Below are positions 17,067-26,916 of a stretch of DNA of 64,000 bases, piece by piece. Source of the stretch: Sediminicola luteus. Lineage in GTDB: Bacteria; Bacteroidota; Bacteroidia; Flavobacteriales; Flavobacteriaceae. The first letter of the stretch is position 1; each line of letters starts with the position of its first letter. Location of the stretch: assembly GCF_002514735.1 (NCBI RefSeq), contig NZ_NBWU01000001.1:992001-1056000 (forward strand). Reading direction: 5' to 3'. Below the pieces are notes generated by a model, which was not told the origin of the DNA, ran no database searches, and was given only the letters and a program-made list of their open reading frames with translations. The position numbers and the translations under genes were made by a program.

Positions 17067-19409
17067 CTATCCCCTTGAAATGGTTTCGTCTAAATTCAAT
17101 ATCGTCTGTACGGTAACCGCCAATGCGGTGAGTTGTTTTTTGTCTATGCCGTCGGGTACCTGGGCCATACCAATGGACAAATACGCTTCGGGCAACAATT
17201 CCTGGGCCTCAATCTGCTGTAATGCATCCGCATAAAAGGCTTCCAGCTGTTGCAATTCTTCCGGTTGTGGTTTTCGGGAAGTTGCCTTTTCGAAAATGCT
17301 TGAAATCTGGTTGCCCACATCGGAAGGGCCACCCACATACGATTGGGCCATTACCCGGGCCGCCTCGATCAGTTGGGGATCATTAAGCAAGATCAAGGCT
17401 TGCAGAGGTGTATTGGTTTCTTGCCGTTTTACCGAACATATATCGCGGCTAGAGGCGTCGAAGGTCATCATACTCGGGGGCGGCACGGTACGCTTCCAGA
17501 AGGTATACAGGCTTTTACGGTACAATTCGTTTCCGGTACCTAATACATAAGATGCCGTGGTACCACCCCCTCCTCCAGTGGTTTCTTCCCATATCCCTTC
17601 CGGTTGATAGGGTTTTACACTGGGGCCACCGACTTCTTTATGTAATAAACCACTCAACAGTAAGGCTTGATCGCGTATGGTCTCGGCGGGCAAACGCAAC
17701 CTAGAGGCTCGGGCCAACCACAGGTTCTCTGGATCTTTTTCCAAGAGCTCATCCGACAGTTTGGTTGTTTGTTGATAGGTAGCTGAAAGGGCCATATATT
17801 TTAATAGGGCCTTCATATCCCAACCTTCATTCTGGAATTTTAGGGCGAGATAATCCAACAATTCCGGATGCGTGGGCAAGGCACCCTGGTTGCCAAAGTC
17901 ATAACTACTGGCCACCAGTCCCTGACCGAACATACGCTGCCATAGACGGTTTACCGCCACCCGCGCTGTTAAAGGATTTTTCGAATGGAAGAGCCATTGG
18001 GCCAATCCCAAACGGTTTTTTGGAAACTCAGCAGGAAAATCGAGCAAAGCTTTTGGGGTATTCGGGGCCACGGCATCGCCATGCTGGTCGTATAAACCCC
18101 TATTCAAGATATAGGCCTGTCGGGGTTTTTCCATTTCTTCCATCACCATTATAGGTAGGGTTTTGCCCTCACTTTTGGTAAAATTGACAAAGTCGAGCAC
18201 CCCATCTACTTCTTTCTGACTTAGATTGATAACCGGCACCGGAATAACACCGGAGGGTACCAAACCTGCTTCAGGCACATTATTGAAGAAACTAAAAAGC
18301 TCAAAATGCTCTTTTTGGCTAATGGGGTCGTATTTATGGTCGTGGCAACGGGCACATTCCATGGTAAGGCCCAAAAAGGCAGTGCCGAAGGTATTGGTGC
18401 GATCTTCTACATACTCTACCCGGTATTCTTCGGGAATAACCCCACCTTCACCGGTTATCTTATGATTGCGGTTAAACCCTGTAGCCAAAATTTGATCGAG
18501 GCTTGCATTCGGAATCAGATCACCGGCCAACTGTTGGGTAACAAAGTCTTTATAGGATAGGTTTTCGTTAAAGGCATGGATTACCCAATCGCGCCAAGGC
18601 CACATGGTCCGTTCAAAATCGTCTTGGTAGCCATGGGTATCGGCATAACGCGCAATATCCATCCATTCTGCAGCCATATGTTCGGCATAATCTTGGGAAG
18701 CCAAAAGCCGATCGACTACTTTTTCAAAGGCCTTGGCACTTTGATCCTTGACAAAAGCGGCTATATCTTTTGGTGATGGGGGTAATCCGGTAAGATCAAA
18801 ACTGACCCTGCGGATCAATTTTTCCTTACTGGCCGCATCGGAAGGTTGCAAACCTTTTTCTTGTAAGGTCTCAAAAACAAAGGCATCGATCTCATTTTGG
18901 GCCCAATCGGTTTTAGTGGGTACTTCTTGGGGCTCTGGGGCCACAAAGGCCCAATGGGGTTTATACTCGGCCCCTTGCTCGATCCATTTTTCCAACAAGC
19001 GTTTTTCGTAGTCGGTCAACGAAAGGTTCGATTCCGGTGGCGGCATACGCAAAGTGGCATCGGTAGCATTGATCCGGGCCACCAAGCTACTTTTTTGGGT
19101 ATCGCCAGGTACTATGGCCGCATGATCTTTGAGTTCCCCTAAAGCAGCATAAGCGGTTTCGGCCGTATGCAAGGACAAGCCCCCTTCAATGGCATTTTGA
19201 TCGGGGCCATGGCAGGCAAAACAACGGTCGGAAAGTATAGGTTTGATATCGAAGGTAAAATCGACCTTCTCCGGCAACCGGACCTCCGTCAAGTCAGACC
19301 CGCTGTTCCCGGAAGCTTTTTGGCCTTGGTTACAGGCCATAAAGGCAACTAAGCCACATAATAGACCTATGCCGCCCATAGTTCGCAATCGTTCGGTTCG
19401 CCTCATCAT
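17067..19409 (-). CDS. PSD1-type multiheme lipoprotein (PSCyt1 - DUF1549 - DUF1553)
   Basis: A 780-residue lipoprotein (lipobox ending at Cys26, FMAC) and first gene of the operon. A PSCyt1 domain has a heme site CFACH (63-67). A DUF1549 domain follows (about 165-365; FDLTGLPPSPKDI, EWMDIARYADTHG, and a second heme-type motif CARCH at 352-356), then DUF1553 (about 465-720; NPLTARVAVNRLWQRMFGQG, QTNTPLQALILLNDP). This is the classic planctomycete arrangement and is unusual in flavobacteria. Two CxxCH motifs indicate periplasmic heme c. It ends two bases before the DUF1501 start. Confidence 0.93.
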   Translation of the reverse strand: MMRRTERLRTMGGIGLLCGLVAFMACNQGQKASGNSGSDLTEVRLPEKVDFTFDIKPILSDRCFACHGPDQNAIEGGLSLHTAETAYAALGELKDHAAIVPGDTQKSSLVARINATDATLRMPPPESNLSLTDYEKRLLEKWIEQGAEYKPHWAFVAPEPQEVPTKTDWAQNEIDAFVFETLQEKGLQPSDAASKEKLIRRVSFDLTGLPPSPKDIAAFVKDQSAKAFEKVVDRLLASQDYAEHMAAEWMDIARYADTHGYQDDFERTMWPWRDWVIHAFNENLSYKDFVTQQLAGDLIPNASLDQILATGFNRNHKITGEGGVIPEEYRVEYVEDRTNTFGTAFLGLTMECARCHDHKYDPISQKEHFELFSFFNNVPEAGLVPSGVIPVPVINLSQKEVDGVLDFVNFTKSEGKTLPIMVMEEMEKPRQAYILNRGLYDQHGDAVAPNTPKALLDFPAEFPKNRLGLAQWLFHSKNPLTARVAVNRLWQRMFGQGLVASSYDFGNQGALPTHPELLDYLALKFQNEGWDMKALLKYMALSATYQQTTKLSDELLEKDPENLWLARASRLRLPAETIRDQALLLSGLLHKEVGGPSVKPYQPEGIWEETTGGGGGTTASYVLGTGNELYRKSLYTFWKRTVPPPSMMTFDASSRDICSVKRQETNTPLQALILLNDPQLIEAARVMAQSYVGGPSDVGNQISSIFEKATSRKPQPEELQQLEAFYADALQQIEAQELLPEAYLSIGMAQVPDGIDKKQLTALAVTVQTILNLDETISRG

Positions 19410-20022
19410 CAGCTTTTGAATATTTCAGTATGATCTACTTATTTACCAGGATTTTTGGGAAACTCCAATCCCCGAATTATCCTTACATCACTTTGCTTTA
19501 GTCAGGACATTAATCCTGCTTTTGGGTAAAACTAGAATAAGTGATTTGTAAAAAACTGCTATAATTTACAAACATTATGCTCATTTACACATCCAAGGCC
19601 AAGAGATTGCTTCCCATAAACTTTCATCTTCCTGAAAATAAGGTAGGTACAAGGCCAGTACTACTATTACAAATTGAAGGGATATTGGGTATATCGGGTT
19701 TCCTTCCTATGCATGACTGCTTGCAGATTAACGCTACAAGCAGTCCCACATTGCTGGATTCAGGAAAAGCCCATTATTGGTAATAAGTAGTTTCCCCTCA
19801 TTTATATAGAAGTTTGGATTCCCATAAACTAGGCACAACCCTACTAAAATGGAAGCGATCTCGACGGATTACGTCTCACTAAAGACCAAAGTCTTGTATA
19901 ACTGTATAAAAACAAGTGTATTACTCCCATATTAAAGTTGAAAAACAATATAGGCTGTGGCGTCTACACAGATAATTTTTACCACAATTGCCCGTACTAA
20001 AACTAGGCGGAAATGGGTTATA
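19410..20022. other. 613-bp gene-poor region upstream of the PSD1 operon
   Basis: No convincing gene. It must hold the promoter of the PSD1 operon. Two inverted repeats lie about 95-165 bases upstream of that start: CAGGA...TCCTG (19503-19518) and TTTGTAAA...TTTACAAA (19545-19572, 12-base loop). A 68-codon ORF at 19577-19783 has no recognisable features and is not called. Confidence 0.6.
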
Positions 20023-21261
20023 TCACTTGCCTGTTACGGCCTTGTGAATGGCATCCATAAGGCCATTATCTTCTTTGGTGTCTATGCCCAATTCCCAAAA
20101 CATGAGTCCGCCAATCTTTTGATCACGTACATAATCTACCTTAAGGGCCAAAGATTCGGCATCGTCATATGAAATATAGATGCTATCGGTAGGGCTGTAA
20201 AGATAGGGTGCTTTGGCCACGGGATCCCAATGGCGCGTAAACCCATTTTTCGATTCGTATTTCTCGCGGATGTCCACATAGGGCAACCAGTGTACGAATA
20301 CCCCTTTGTTAGGTTGGTATAGTCCGTTTCCTTGGGGTGGTACCCCTTTATAGGCCCTGCCATAAAAAGCGCCACCTATGACCAATTTTTCTTTGGGCAC
20401 CCCTCGTTTTATACAATAATCGATGATGTTTTCAACCGAACCTGGTTCCCATTCACGACCCATATCTGCCCAGGCCTTTTTGGTCTCCTGTACCAAATCA
20501 TGGGCCGGATAACCTTCCATATCCGATTCCTTTAGCCAACCCAGCGGGGTATGGTGACCCGCATAGGGGGTATTCCCCCCGATTTGGTCGTAGGTCATCA
20601 CATTCATATAATCGATATACGGAATCACTTTCTCCAATTCAATAAAATCGTAATAGGCCTTCCACCCGGCTGAGGCAAAAGACAACAACTGCGGCCGTTC
20701 TAGGGTATCCAAAGCTTCGCGTAGGCCTTTCATAAGTGCGGTGAAATTTTGTTTGTCTTCCGGAAGGGCCTCTATCCCAGCCTCATCACTGGTGGGGTAT
20801 TCCCAGTCCATGTCCATTCCGTCGAGGTCGTATTCCTTAATAAAAGCTATGGCGCTTTCAATAAACTTGGCCCTACTTTCAGGGGTCTCGGCCATAGGCG
20901 AAAATCCGCCCGAGCCCCATCCCCCACAGGCGATCATGATCTTTAAATCTGGATATTTGGCACGTTGGGCCACCAATTGTTTTAATTTCTCATCGTGGCC
21001 CTCATCTTTAAAAGCCATTTTGCCATCGATGACATGGGAAAACGAGAAAATGATATGAGTGAGTTTATCCAAAGGGATTTTGGCCGCATCGTAATTGGCT
21101 TCAGGCACATAGTAGGCCATTACCTGCATAGGGTGCTGCGTTGATTCTGTGGTAGTCTCCGGTTGGGTTTGGGTTTCCTTTTCCTTTTTCTCAGACTTAC
21201 AGGCCGTTGCCATCAATACTAGGGCCAAGGCCCCGGCTATATTTTTCCAGTTCGATGCCAT
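20023..21261 (-). CDS. GH18 chitinase-like lipoprotein
   Basis: A 412-residue lipoprotein (lipobox ATAC, Cys21) with a low-complexity Glu/Thr/Gln linker (22-44) and then a GH18 TIM barrel. The catalytic DxxDxDxE motif is intact as DGMDMDWE (147-154), with Glu154 the expected acid. The preceding ACGGWGSGG strand is the second GH18 signature. A late GGLMFWELGID strand closes the barrel. It should hydrolyse beta-1,4-GlcNAc polymers (chitin) or a related glycan at the cell surface. It is transcribed alone from a region with an inverted repeat (21288-21309) just upstream. Confidence 0.93.
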   Translation of the reverse strand: MASNWKNIAGALALVLMATACKSEKKEKETQTQPETTTESTQHPMQVMAYYVPEANYDAAKIPLDKLTHIIFSFSHVIDGKMAFKDEGHDEKLKQLVAQRAKYPDLKIMIACGGWGSGGFSPMAETPESRAKFIESAIAFIKEYDLDGMDMDWEYPTSDEAGIEALPEDKQNFTALMKGLREALDTLERPQLLSFASAGWKAYYDFIELEKVIPYIDYMNVMTYDQIGGNTPYAGHHTPLGWLKESDMEGYPAHDLVQETKKAWADMGREWEPGSVENIIDYCIKRGVPKEKLVIGGAFYGRAYKGVPPQGNGLYQPNKGVFVHWLPYVDIREKYESKNGFTRHWDPVAKAPYLYSPTDSIYISYDDAESLALKVDYVRDQKIGGLMFWELGIDTKEDNGLMDAIHKAVTGK

Positions 21262-21667
21262 TTTCGTGTGGATTTAGTTTTTGGTAGGCGATAAAATACG
21301 GCTTATCGCAGCAAGGCGCAAGTTTGTTCGCTAGATGATAGTGGCTTGAACGAAATAGAACCTATACACCAAGGAACTAATCTGCAATAGCTGTTAAGAT
21401 TTATGGTGGAGAACACAAATAATGGGATGTCTCTTGACATAAATGACAACCCAAGGATTCAACAATTACTAAAACAAGTTATGAGTGAGGAGTTATAGGT
21501 TATGCCGATTAAACTAACTTTTTACCTCGAACATCGTACCTACCGCACTCATTTTCAAATCTTCAAATTAGCAAATTGCTACATTGTACATTAATGAATT
21601 GCTATATTAATACGAATTTCACGAATTTTTCCTTCGTAGCTTGTATTTCCCACTACGTATCCAGCCC
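21262..21667. repeat. Intergenic region with a reverse-orientation composite repeat
   Basis: About 21487-21632 carries, in reverse orientation, the composite repeat seen at 45.3 and 47.3 kb. It holds a TTATAGGTTATG block, a TCATTTTCAAATCTTCAAAT block, a CAAATTGCTACATTG block and a CGAATTTCACGAAT block. The inverted repeat GCGATAA...TTATCGC (21288-21309) is 27 bases upstream of the chitinase start and is a possible operator. No gene was found. Confidence 0.7.
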
Positions 21668-23791
21668 TTATTCCTTACCCATCCAGACCCAGTTCAGGTT
21701 GCGGTATTGGTAGGCTTTTTCGCCGGTGGCTTTTGAGCTTCCTTTCCATTTGCCTTTTTTGGCGATGGCCTGTAGTTGGGTTTGGGCAAAGGCACCTTTT
21801 TCATAGTCGTAACTTACCCCATCGTCGTTATACAGGGTATACGTACTTGGTTTTTCGCCATAATGGCGTACTTCGAGACTGTTTTCATCTTCCTCCGATA
21901 ACATAGGGATTATACCGCCATCCTTTACGTAAAGCGGAATTTTCGATAATTCGGTCGTAATGGTAATGGTCTCGCCGTTTCCAACATACTTACCGGTATA
22001 AAAATCGTACCAATTACCTTGGGGCAATACCACTTTACGTTCTTCCTCACCCCAAAATACTGGGGCTACCAGTAACGAAGGTCCCATCATATATTGGTCG
22101 GTCACCTCAAGCTTTTCTTGCTCGGCATAGGGGTTTTTTACGCCATCCAATATGGCTTTTGATAAAGATTCTTGGTTGGTATAGCCTTCCTCCAAAACCA
22201 TAGCCCGAAACGGTGGGATACCTTGGGTTTGATACGCATGGAATGCGGTGTACAGATACGGCAGCATACGCTTACGCAGCTTGATTACATCGCGGGCCAT
22301 ATCGGTTACCTCAGGGAAACTCCAAGGTTTTTTGCCCGAAGACCAAGCATTGAGCATCATCAGCGGCGAAAAACAAACGGTCTGGAATCTACGGATCCAT
22401 TCTTCGCCAGAACGGGCATTTCTGATCTCGGGGGTCCATAGCAGCCCGGCTAGTGACGAATTGACCAATGCGGTCACGTAACCTTTGTGCCCATAATAAT
22501 CGCTATAGATTACGGCATTTTTACTGGCCGCCCCAACATAAGACGAGCGTACTAGGTTATAGGTACGTTTATTCTGCTTTTTAAAATGATCATCGAAGGC
22601 ATCTTGCATAATCAACCCATAAAGCTGACGGATCTCTACGGCATCGTTACCCGATGGAAAAGTGGCATGATCGGGCCACAACCACTGGTCGTACCCGTCT
22701 ACCTCATCTATTTTATAACCACTGACACCTAGCGAGATATGGTTTTTTTGATGGTGCTCCAACATCAGTTCGCGGGCTTTAGGCAGGGTATAATCGGGTA
22801 CCTCGCCCAACCAAACCATATGGCTTCCGGTATAGGGTTTAATGTCGTTGAATAGGGTAGAGCTCGGTGCGATATAGGGATTTTCCCATAGGTTTACTTT
22901 AATATTCTTATCGGCAAGACCTTGAACGAATTTCTCCGGATTCGGAAAACGACCCGGGTCCCAATCAAAAGAGCAGGGATAGGCAAAACTTTGCCAACCG
23001 GGTTCCAGGCCTACGACATCCAACGGAAAATCGTGTTTCTCAAAAGCCTCGATCTCGGCCATGACATCGGCATCGGAGCTTTTGGTATGTAGGCGATGCC
23101 AAAACCCGAGTCCCCATTTTGGGGGTAAGGCCCCACCGCCCGAAAACAGGTTATAACGTTGTACCACTTCCAAAGGGGTTTTTCCGGCAAAAACATAAAT
23201 TTCCAATCCGGAACCTGCCACATTGGCCTCTATGGCATCGGTTTGTGGGCGCGCCGGCCAATTCTTGCCCGTGGTACGATCTATCGGGGCCGGATTTTTG
23301 CCATCCTTATGGTTACCCACACCCACATGGATCTTTACCCGTTGGGGCGCATTGATCAACACGCCATACCCGGCACTCGATACATAAAAGGGTACCGGGG
23401 CATGGGTAAAACCCTTTACCCCGCCGTAATGGTCCACTTTTAGGGCATATACATTTTTGCGACGGTTCAATCCTTGGAACTCCAAGCCCAGTCCGTATAT
23501 TTTTTCGGTTTCTCCCAAAGGCATACGTACACTGAAAAGACTAGGGGTCTTTTGACCCAAGGTCGCTTTTTTGTCCAGCGGAAAATCGGGCTCCCCAAGA
23601 TCTTGTAGGCCTTCCAGTTTTGGCGCCGCCGCATAATCAAAGGCATTAAGTTTTAAAGCCCCCATTTCGGCTTTCCAAACCCCTGGGGCCACTTTTTCCC
23701 ATTGCAATTGCTGCATATCGCTCAAATGGGTCTGGGCCTGTACGCCCATTAAGGGGATTAGGAAAAGGTAAAAACGGAAGAAATGTCTCAT
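21668..23791 (-). CDS. GH31 family alpha-glycosidase, secreted
   Basis: A 707-residue protein with a signal peptide (cleavage near VQA-Q, residue 20). A beta-sandwich N-domain (to about 220) has PLGETEKIYGLGLEFQGLNR. The TIM barrel includes KWGLGFWHRLHTKSSD, GLEPGWQSFAYPCSFDWDP and YKIDEVDGYDQW. Asp362 in KIDEVD is the likely nucleophile, and the Asp in VIYSDYYG may be the acid/base. C-terminal sheets contain a GGIIPM strand and DDGVSYDYEKG. GH31 enzymes cleave alpha-linked glucose, xylose or other sugars, so the substrate is uncertain. It is a monocistronic unit with repeat-rich DNA after its 3' end. Confidence 0.93.
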   Translation of the reverse strand: MRHFFRFYLFLIPLMGVQAQTHLSDMQQLQWEKVAPGVWKAEMGALKLNAFDYAAAPKLEGLQDLGEPDFPLDKKATLGQKTPSLFSVRMPLGETEKIYGLGLEFQGLNRRKNVYALKVDHYGGVKGFTHAPVPFYVSSAGYGVLINAPQRVKIHVGVGNHKDGKNPAPIDRTTGKNWPARPQTDAIEANVAGSGLEIYVFAGKTPLEVVQRYNLFSGGGALPPKWGLGFWHRLHTKSSDADVMAEIEAFEKHDFPLDVVGLEPGWQSFAYPCSFDWDPGRFPNPEKFVQGLADKNIKVNLWENPYIAPSSTLFNDIKPYTGSHMVWLGEVPDYTLPKARELMLEHHQKNHISLGVSGYKIDEVDGYDQWLWPDHATFPSGNDAVEIRQLYGLIMQDAFDDHFKKQNKRTYNLVRSSYVGAASKNAVIYSDYYGHKGYVTALVNSSLAGLLWTPEIRNARSGEEWIRRFQTVCFSPLMMLNAWSSGKKPWSFPEVTDMARDVIKLRKRMLPYLYTAFHAYQTQGIPPFRAMVLEEGYTNQESLSKAILDGVKNPYAEQEKLEVTDQYMMGPSLLVAPVFWGEEERKVVLPQGNWYDFYTGKYVGNGETITITTELSKIPLYVKDGGIIPMLSEEDENSLEVRHYGEKPSTYTLYNDDGVSYDYEKGAFAQTQLQAIAKKGKWKGSSKATGEKAYQYRNLNWVWMGKE

Positions 23792-24012
23792 GGTGGTCTG
23801 GTAAAAATTGAAGTGTCCAAATTAGTTTATATTGATGTATAGTATGCGATTATTAACTGGGGTATTTTGTTATATTCCTGTTTTACAGTACAATACACAG
23901 GATGAACTGGTGGCTACTGGTAGGGTTATTGTTGCTGTGACCACGATTGAATTCCTTATGCAAATTCCTTGTATCTTGTCCGTGGCATCCAAACCACTAG
24001 AAAGCCTTTCTT

Positions 24013-25113
24013 ATGAAAAAAGTAATAGTCATTTTTGTTTGTGTATTGGGAATGCAGTGGGGCTATTCCCATGAGCAACCGATACGTTTAGGGGTGGTTG
24101 GACTCACGCATGCCCATGTGGGTTGGATACTGGAACGTGATACCAGTCTTACCGATATACGTATGGTCGGTATCGTAGAACCCAACCAAGATTTGGCCCA
24201 ACGTTATTCCGAACAATTCGGATTCCCTTTAGAAATGGTCTATGCCGATATCGACAGTATGCTGGATGCTGTTAAACCCGAGGCCGTTGCGGCATTCAAT
24301 GACATTTATGGGCATTTGGAGGTGGTTCGTGCCTGTGCGCCCCGCGGAGTCCATGTCATGGTGGAAAAACCTTTGGCAGTAAGCAATGCCCATGCCAAGG
24401 AAATGGCCCAACTGGCCCAGAAACATGGCATTCATTTGCTGACCAACTATGAAACGAGTTGGTATGCCAGTAACGAAAAAGTGTATCGTAGCCTAAAGGC
24501 TGGGGCTGTTGGTCCGGTGCGAAAAGTGGTTATCCGAGACGGACATAAAGGCCCCAAGAAAATTGGGGTAAATGCCGAATTCTTGGCCTGGCTTACCGAC
24601 CCCAAATTGAACGGTGGCGGGGCACTAACCGATTTTGGCTGTTATGGGGCCAATCTTATGACTTGGCTTATGGATGGGGAACGACCTAAATCTGTCACCG
24701 CCATTACACAACAAATGCAGCCCGAGAATAACCCGAATGTCGATGACGATGCCACGATAATCTTGACCTACGATACGGCCAACGCCACCATTCAGGCCTC
24801 TTGGGACTGGCCCATGGGCCGCAAAGATCTTGAGGTGTACGGACTAACCGGAGCCCTCTATGCCGATAGCCCCAATCGTTTTCGAATCCGGAAGGCCCAA
24901 GGGTATAGCGACTATAGCGAACAAGTACTGGATTTGGAAGATAGGCCGGCACCATGGAATGAACCTTTCGCCCTATTTGCAGCAGTAATCCGTGACGAAA
25001 TTACCCTAGAAAAATACGATCCCTATAGTTTGGAAAACAACCTGTTGGTGGTCGCCATTTTAGAAGCCGCCCGTACCAGTGCTGAAACCAAACGGACTGT
25101 TTCCCTGAATTAA
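24013..25113 (+). CDS. Gfo/Idh/MocA family oxidoreductase, exported
   Basis: A 366-residue NAD(P)-dependent dehydrogenase-like protein preceded by a signal peptide (MKKVIVIFVCVLGMQWGYS). The Rossmann domain starts IRLGVVGLTHAHVGWIL, followed by HVMVEKPLAVSNAHAKEM, which contains the EKP motif with the conserved Lys, and a C-terminal alpha/beta domain with GGGALTDFGCYGANLMTW. Exported members of this family act on sugars in the periplasm of Bacteroidota; the substrate is not evident. The downstream serine hydrolase follows after about 15 bases, so the two are probably co-transcribed. Confidence 0.9.
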   Translation: MKKVIVIFVCVLGMQWGYSHEQPIRLGVVGLTHAHVGWILERDTSLTDIRMVGIVEPNQDLAQRYSEQFGFPLEMVYADIDSMLDAVKPEAVAAFNDIYGHLEVVRACAPRGVHVMVEKPLAVSNAHAKEMAQLAQKHGIHLLTNYETSWYASNEKVYRSLKAGAVGPVRKVVIRDGHKGPKKIGVNAEFLAWLTDPKLNGGGALTDFGCYGANLMTWLMDGERPKSVTAITQQMQPENNPNVDDDATIILTYDTANATIQASWDWPMGRKDLEVYGLTGALYADSPNRFRIRKAQGYSDYSEQVLDLEDRPAPWNEPFALFAAVIRDEITLEKYDPYSLENNLLVVAILEAARTSAETKRTVSLN

Positions 25114-25128
25114 TTCAAGTTGAGAAAG

Positions 25129-26289
25129 ATGATGAAACTGATAAAGAAGCTTCTTTTTATACTCTTTGGTTTAATTCTATTGCTGTCCCTTTGGCTCGTA
25201 CTCGCCGACAGAACCTATCTGGTTGAAGCTGTCCGGGTAACTTGGTTACAGGGTAAAGGCGATGTGACCATAGACGATTTTAGGTTGCAAAAGACCCGTA
25301 TCGTAAAAAAAGGTAGGCCCCAAACCTGGAAAAAACATACCGATTATAATAAAGTTACCCTATCGCCTGAAATTCGACAGCTACACGACAGTCTGCAAAG
25401 CCTGGCATTTTTGGTCATCAAGGACGGTAAACTTTTACAGGAGCGATACTTTCGAGAGGGTGGCCCCGATCATGCTACCGGATTGTGGTCGGTAACCAAA
25501 AGTTTTACGGCTATGATGATGTTAAAGGCCATTGAGGAAGGTCATATTGGAAATGTAGACGACCCCTTGACCCAATATTTACCTGACTGGCCCGTTACAC
25601 AAGATCCGGCCTTGACCTTAAAACATTTAGGTAGTATGAATACGGGCTTATTTTGGGACGAACAGGCCCACGACCCATTGGCCCTGATTACCAAACTGAA
25701 TTTTACCTCGGATCTGGAGGCCTTTGTTCTGGAGGATATGTACGCCGTAAGCCCACCCGGGACCAAACAGCATTACAATTCCGGCGGCACCCAAACCTTG
25801 GGATTGGTCTTGGATCGTATACTCCAAAACACCACCATTAGCGAGTATTTCGCCACACGTTTTTGGCAACCTTTGGGTTGCGAAAACCATGGTCAATTCC
25901 TTGTTGACGGCCAGGGTTTCGAGAAAACCTTTGGAGGTATGGTGTCCACCGCACGAGATCTGAGCAAGTTCGGCCAATTGCTATTGAACCGTGGCCAATG
26001 GCAAGGTAAACAGCTACTAAGTGAAGCGAGTATCCGTCAGCTCACCACCAAACCATATAACAATACGACTTACACCTTCGGAATGTGGACAGGGGCCTTT
26101 GAAGGAACGCCCTTTTACTACCTATCCGGCTTTTTAGGGCAGGTCTGTATCGTAGTACCAGAACATAATCTCGTCATTACCCGACTAGGTCACAAAGCCA
26201 CTGCAAAACCCCATTTGGAAGCTGTTTCGCCCGATGTGTACGATTATATTGCCGAGGCCATACGCATTTCCAATGATTCACTTGATTAG
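25129..26289 (+). CDS. Serine hydrolase of the beta-lactamase/NylB type
   Basis: A 386-residue protein from the ATG at 25129; a TTG nine bases earlier is less likely. A membrane anchor or uncleaved signal (KLLFILFGLILLLSLWLVL) is followed by a class-C beta-lactamase-like domain. SVTKSF supplies the nucleophilic Ser and Lys (SxxK). The motif KQHYNSGGTQTLG holds the Tyr of the second motif in the arrangement of NylB-like amidohydrolases or esterases rather than YxN lactamases. A final GFLGQ strand replaces KTG. It is likely an esterase or amidase facing the periplasm. Confidence 0.87.
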   Translation: MMKLIKKLLFILFGLILLLSLWLVLADRTYLVEAVRVTWLQGKGDVTIDDFRLQKTRIVKKGRPQTWKKHTDYNKVTLSPEIRQLHDSLQSLAFLVIKDGKLLQERYFREGGPDHATGLWSVTKSFTAMMMLKAIEEGHIGNVDDPLTQYLPDWPVTQDPALTLKHLGSMNTGLFWDEQAHDPLALITKLNFTSDLEAFVLEDMYAVSPPGTKQHYNSGGTQTLGLVLDRILQNTTISEYFATRFWQPLGCENHGQFLVDGQGFEKTFGGMVSTARDLSKFGQLLLNRGQWQGKQLLSEASIRQLTTKPYNNTTYTFGMWTGAFEGTPFYYLSGFLGQVCIVVPEHNLVITRLGHKATAKPHLEAVSPDVYDYIAEAIRISNDSLD

Positions 26290-26397
26290 TTCAGATAATA
26301 ACCAAGCTGCATATATGGTTATTTGCAATGACCAAATACTACCCATACCCTAGCCCTTACTTTTTTAATTTGGCCCAAGGAACATAAAAACCTTTCC

Positions 26398-26913
26398 ATG
26401 GATAAACAGGCCTTCATCAAACAAAAATTTGAACGTAACCAAACAGCCTTACGTTTAAAACCCAGTCTAGGCCTGGGTACGGCTATTTCGAAAACCAAGA
26501 TCAGCGGACTCACTTGCGAATCTACCGAAGGTACTTGGTCTTTCATTACCGATATGCCCGAACAAATGGGCGGCGCGGCAGCCGGGCCTACACCCGGGGT
26601 CTTAGGTAGGGCCGCCTTGGGCAGTTGTTTGGCCATGGGCTATATGCTTTGGGCATCCAAAATGGAAATCGAGATCAATTCTTTAGAGGTAGAGGTTCAA
26701 ACCGATTATGACGATGGGGCTTTATTAGATACCTCAACGGCCTTCCCCGGATATTCCCAGGTGCGATATGTGGTGCATATAGAAAGTGAAGCTTCGGAAG
26801 CAACTATAGCGCAATTACTGGACAAAGCCGATGCCCATAGCCCCTACCTCGATGTATTCTCACGGGGGCAAAATTGTGTACGACAGACAAAAATCATAAC
26901 CCCTAAATCTTAA
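26398..26913 (+). CDS. OsmC family peroxidase-like protein
   Basis: A 171-residue protein of the OsmC/Ohr superfamily. The two redox cysteines are present, one in AALGSCLAMGYML and one in RGQNCVRQTKI, with the typical spacing of about 85 residues. Such proteins reduce organic hydroperoxides using a Cys pair in the cytoplasm. The methyltransferase gene starts three bases after its stop, so the two are co-transcribed. Confidence 0.88.
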   Translation: MDKQAFIKQKFERNQTALRLKPSLGLGTAISKTKISGLTCESTEGTWSFITDMPEQMGGAAAGPTPGVLGRAALGSCLAMGYMLWASKMEIEINSLEVEVQTDYDDGALLDTSTAFPGYSQVRYVVHIESEASEATIAQLLDKADAHSPYLDVFSRGQNCVRQTKIITPKS

Positions 26914-26916
26914 GGT

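Noticed and set aside
19577-19783. 68-codon plus-strand ORF upstream of the PSD1 operon
   Set aside because: No membrane helix, motif or neighbour support; composition is not distinctive.
20023-25113. Polysaccharide utilisation locus
   Set aside because: Chitinase, GH31 and an oxidoreductase are near each other, but no SusC/SusD pair, regulator or shared operon is present.
26297-26323. Hairpin AATAACCA...TGGTTATT after the serine hydrolase gene as a terminator
   Set aside because: An 8-bp A/T-rich stem with no T-run on the plus strand is too weak to call.
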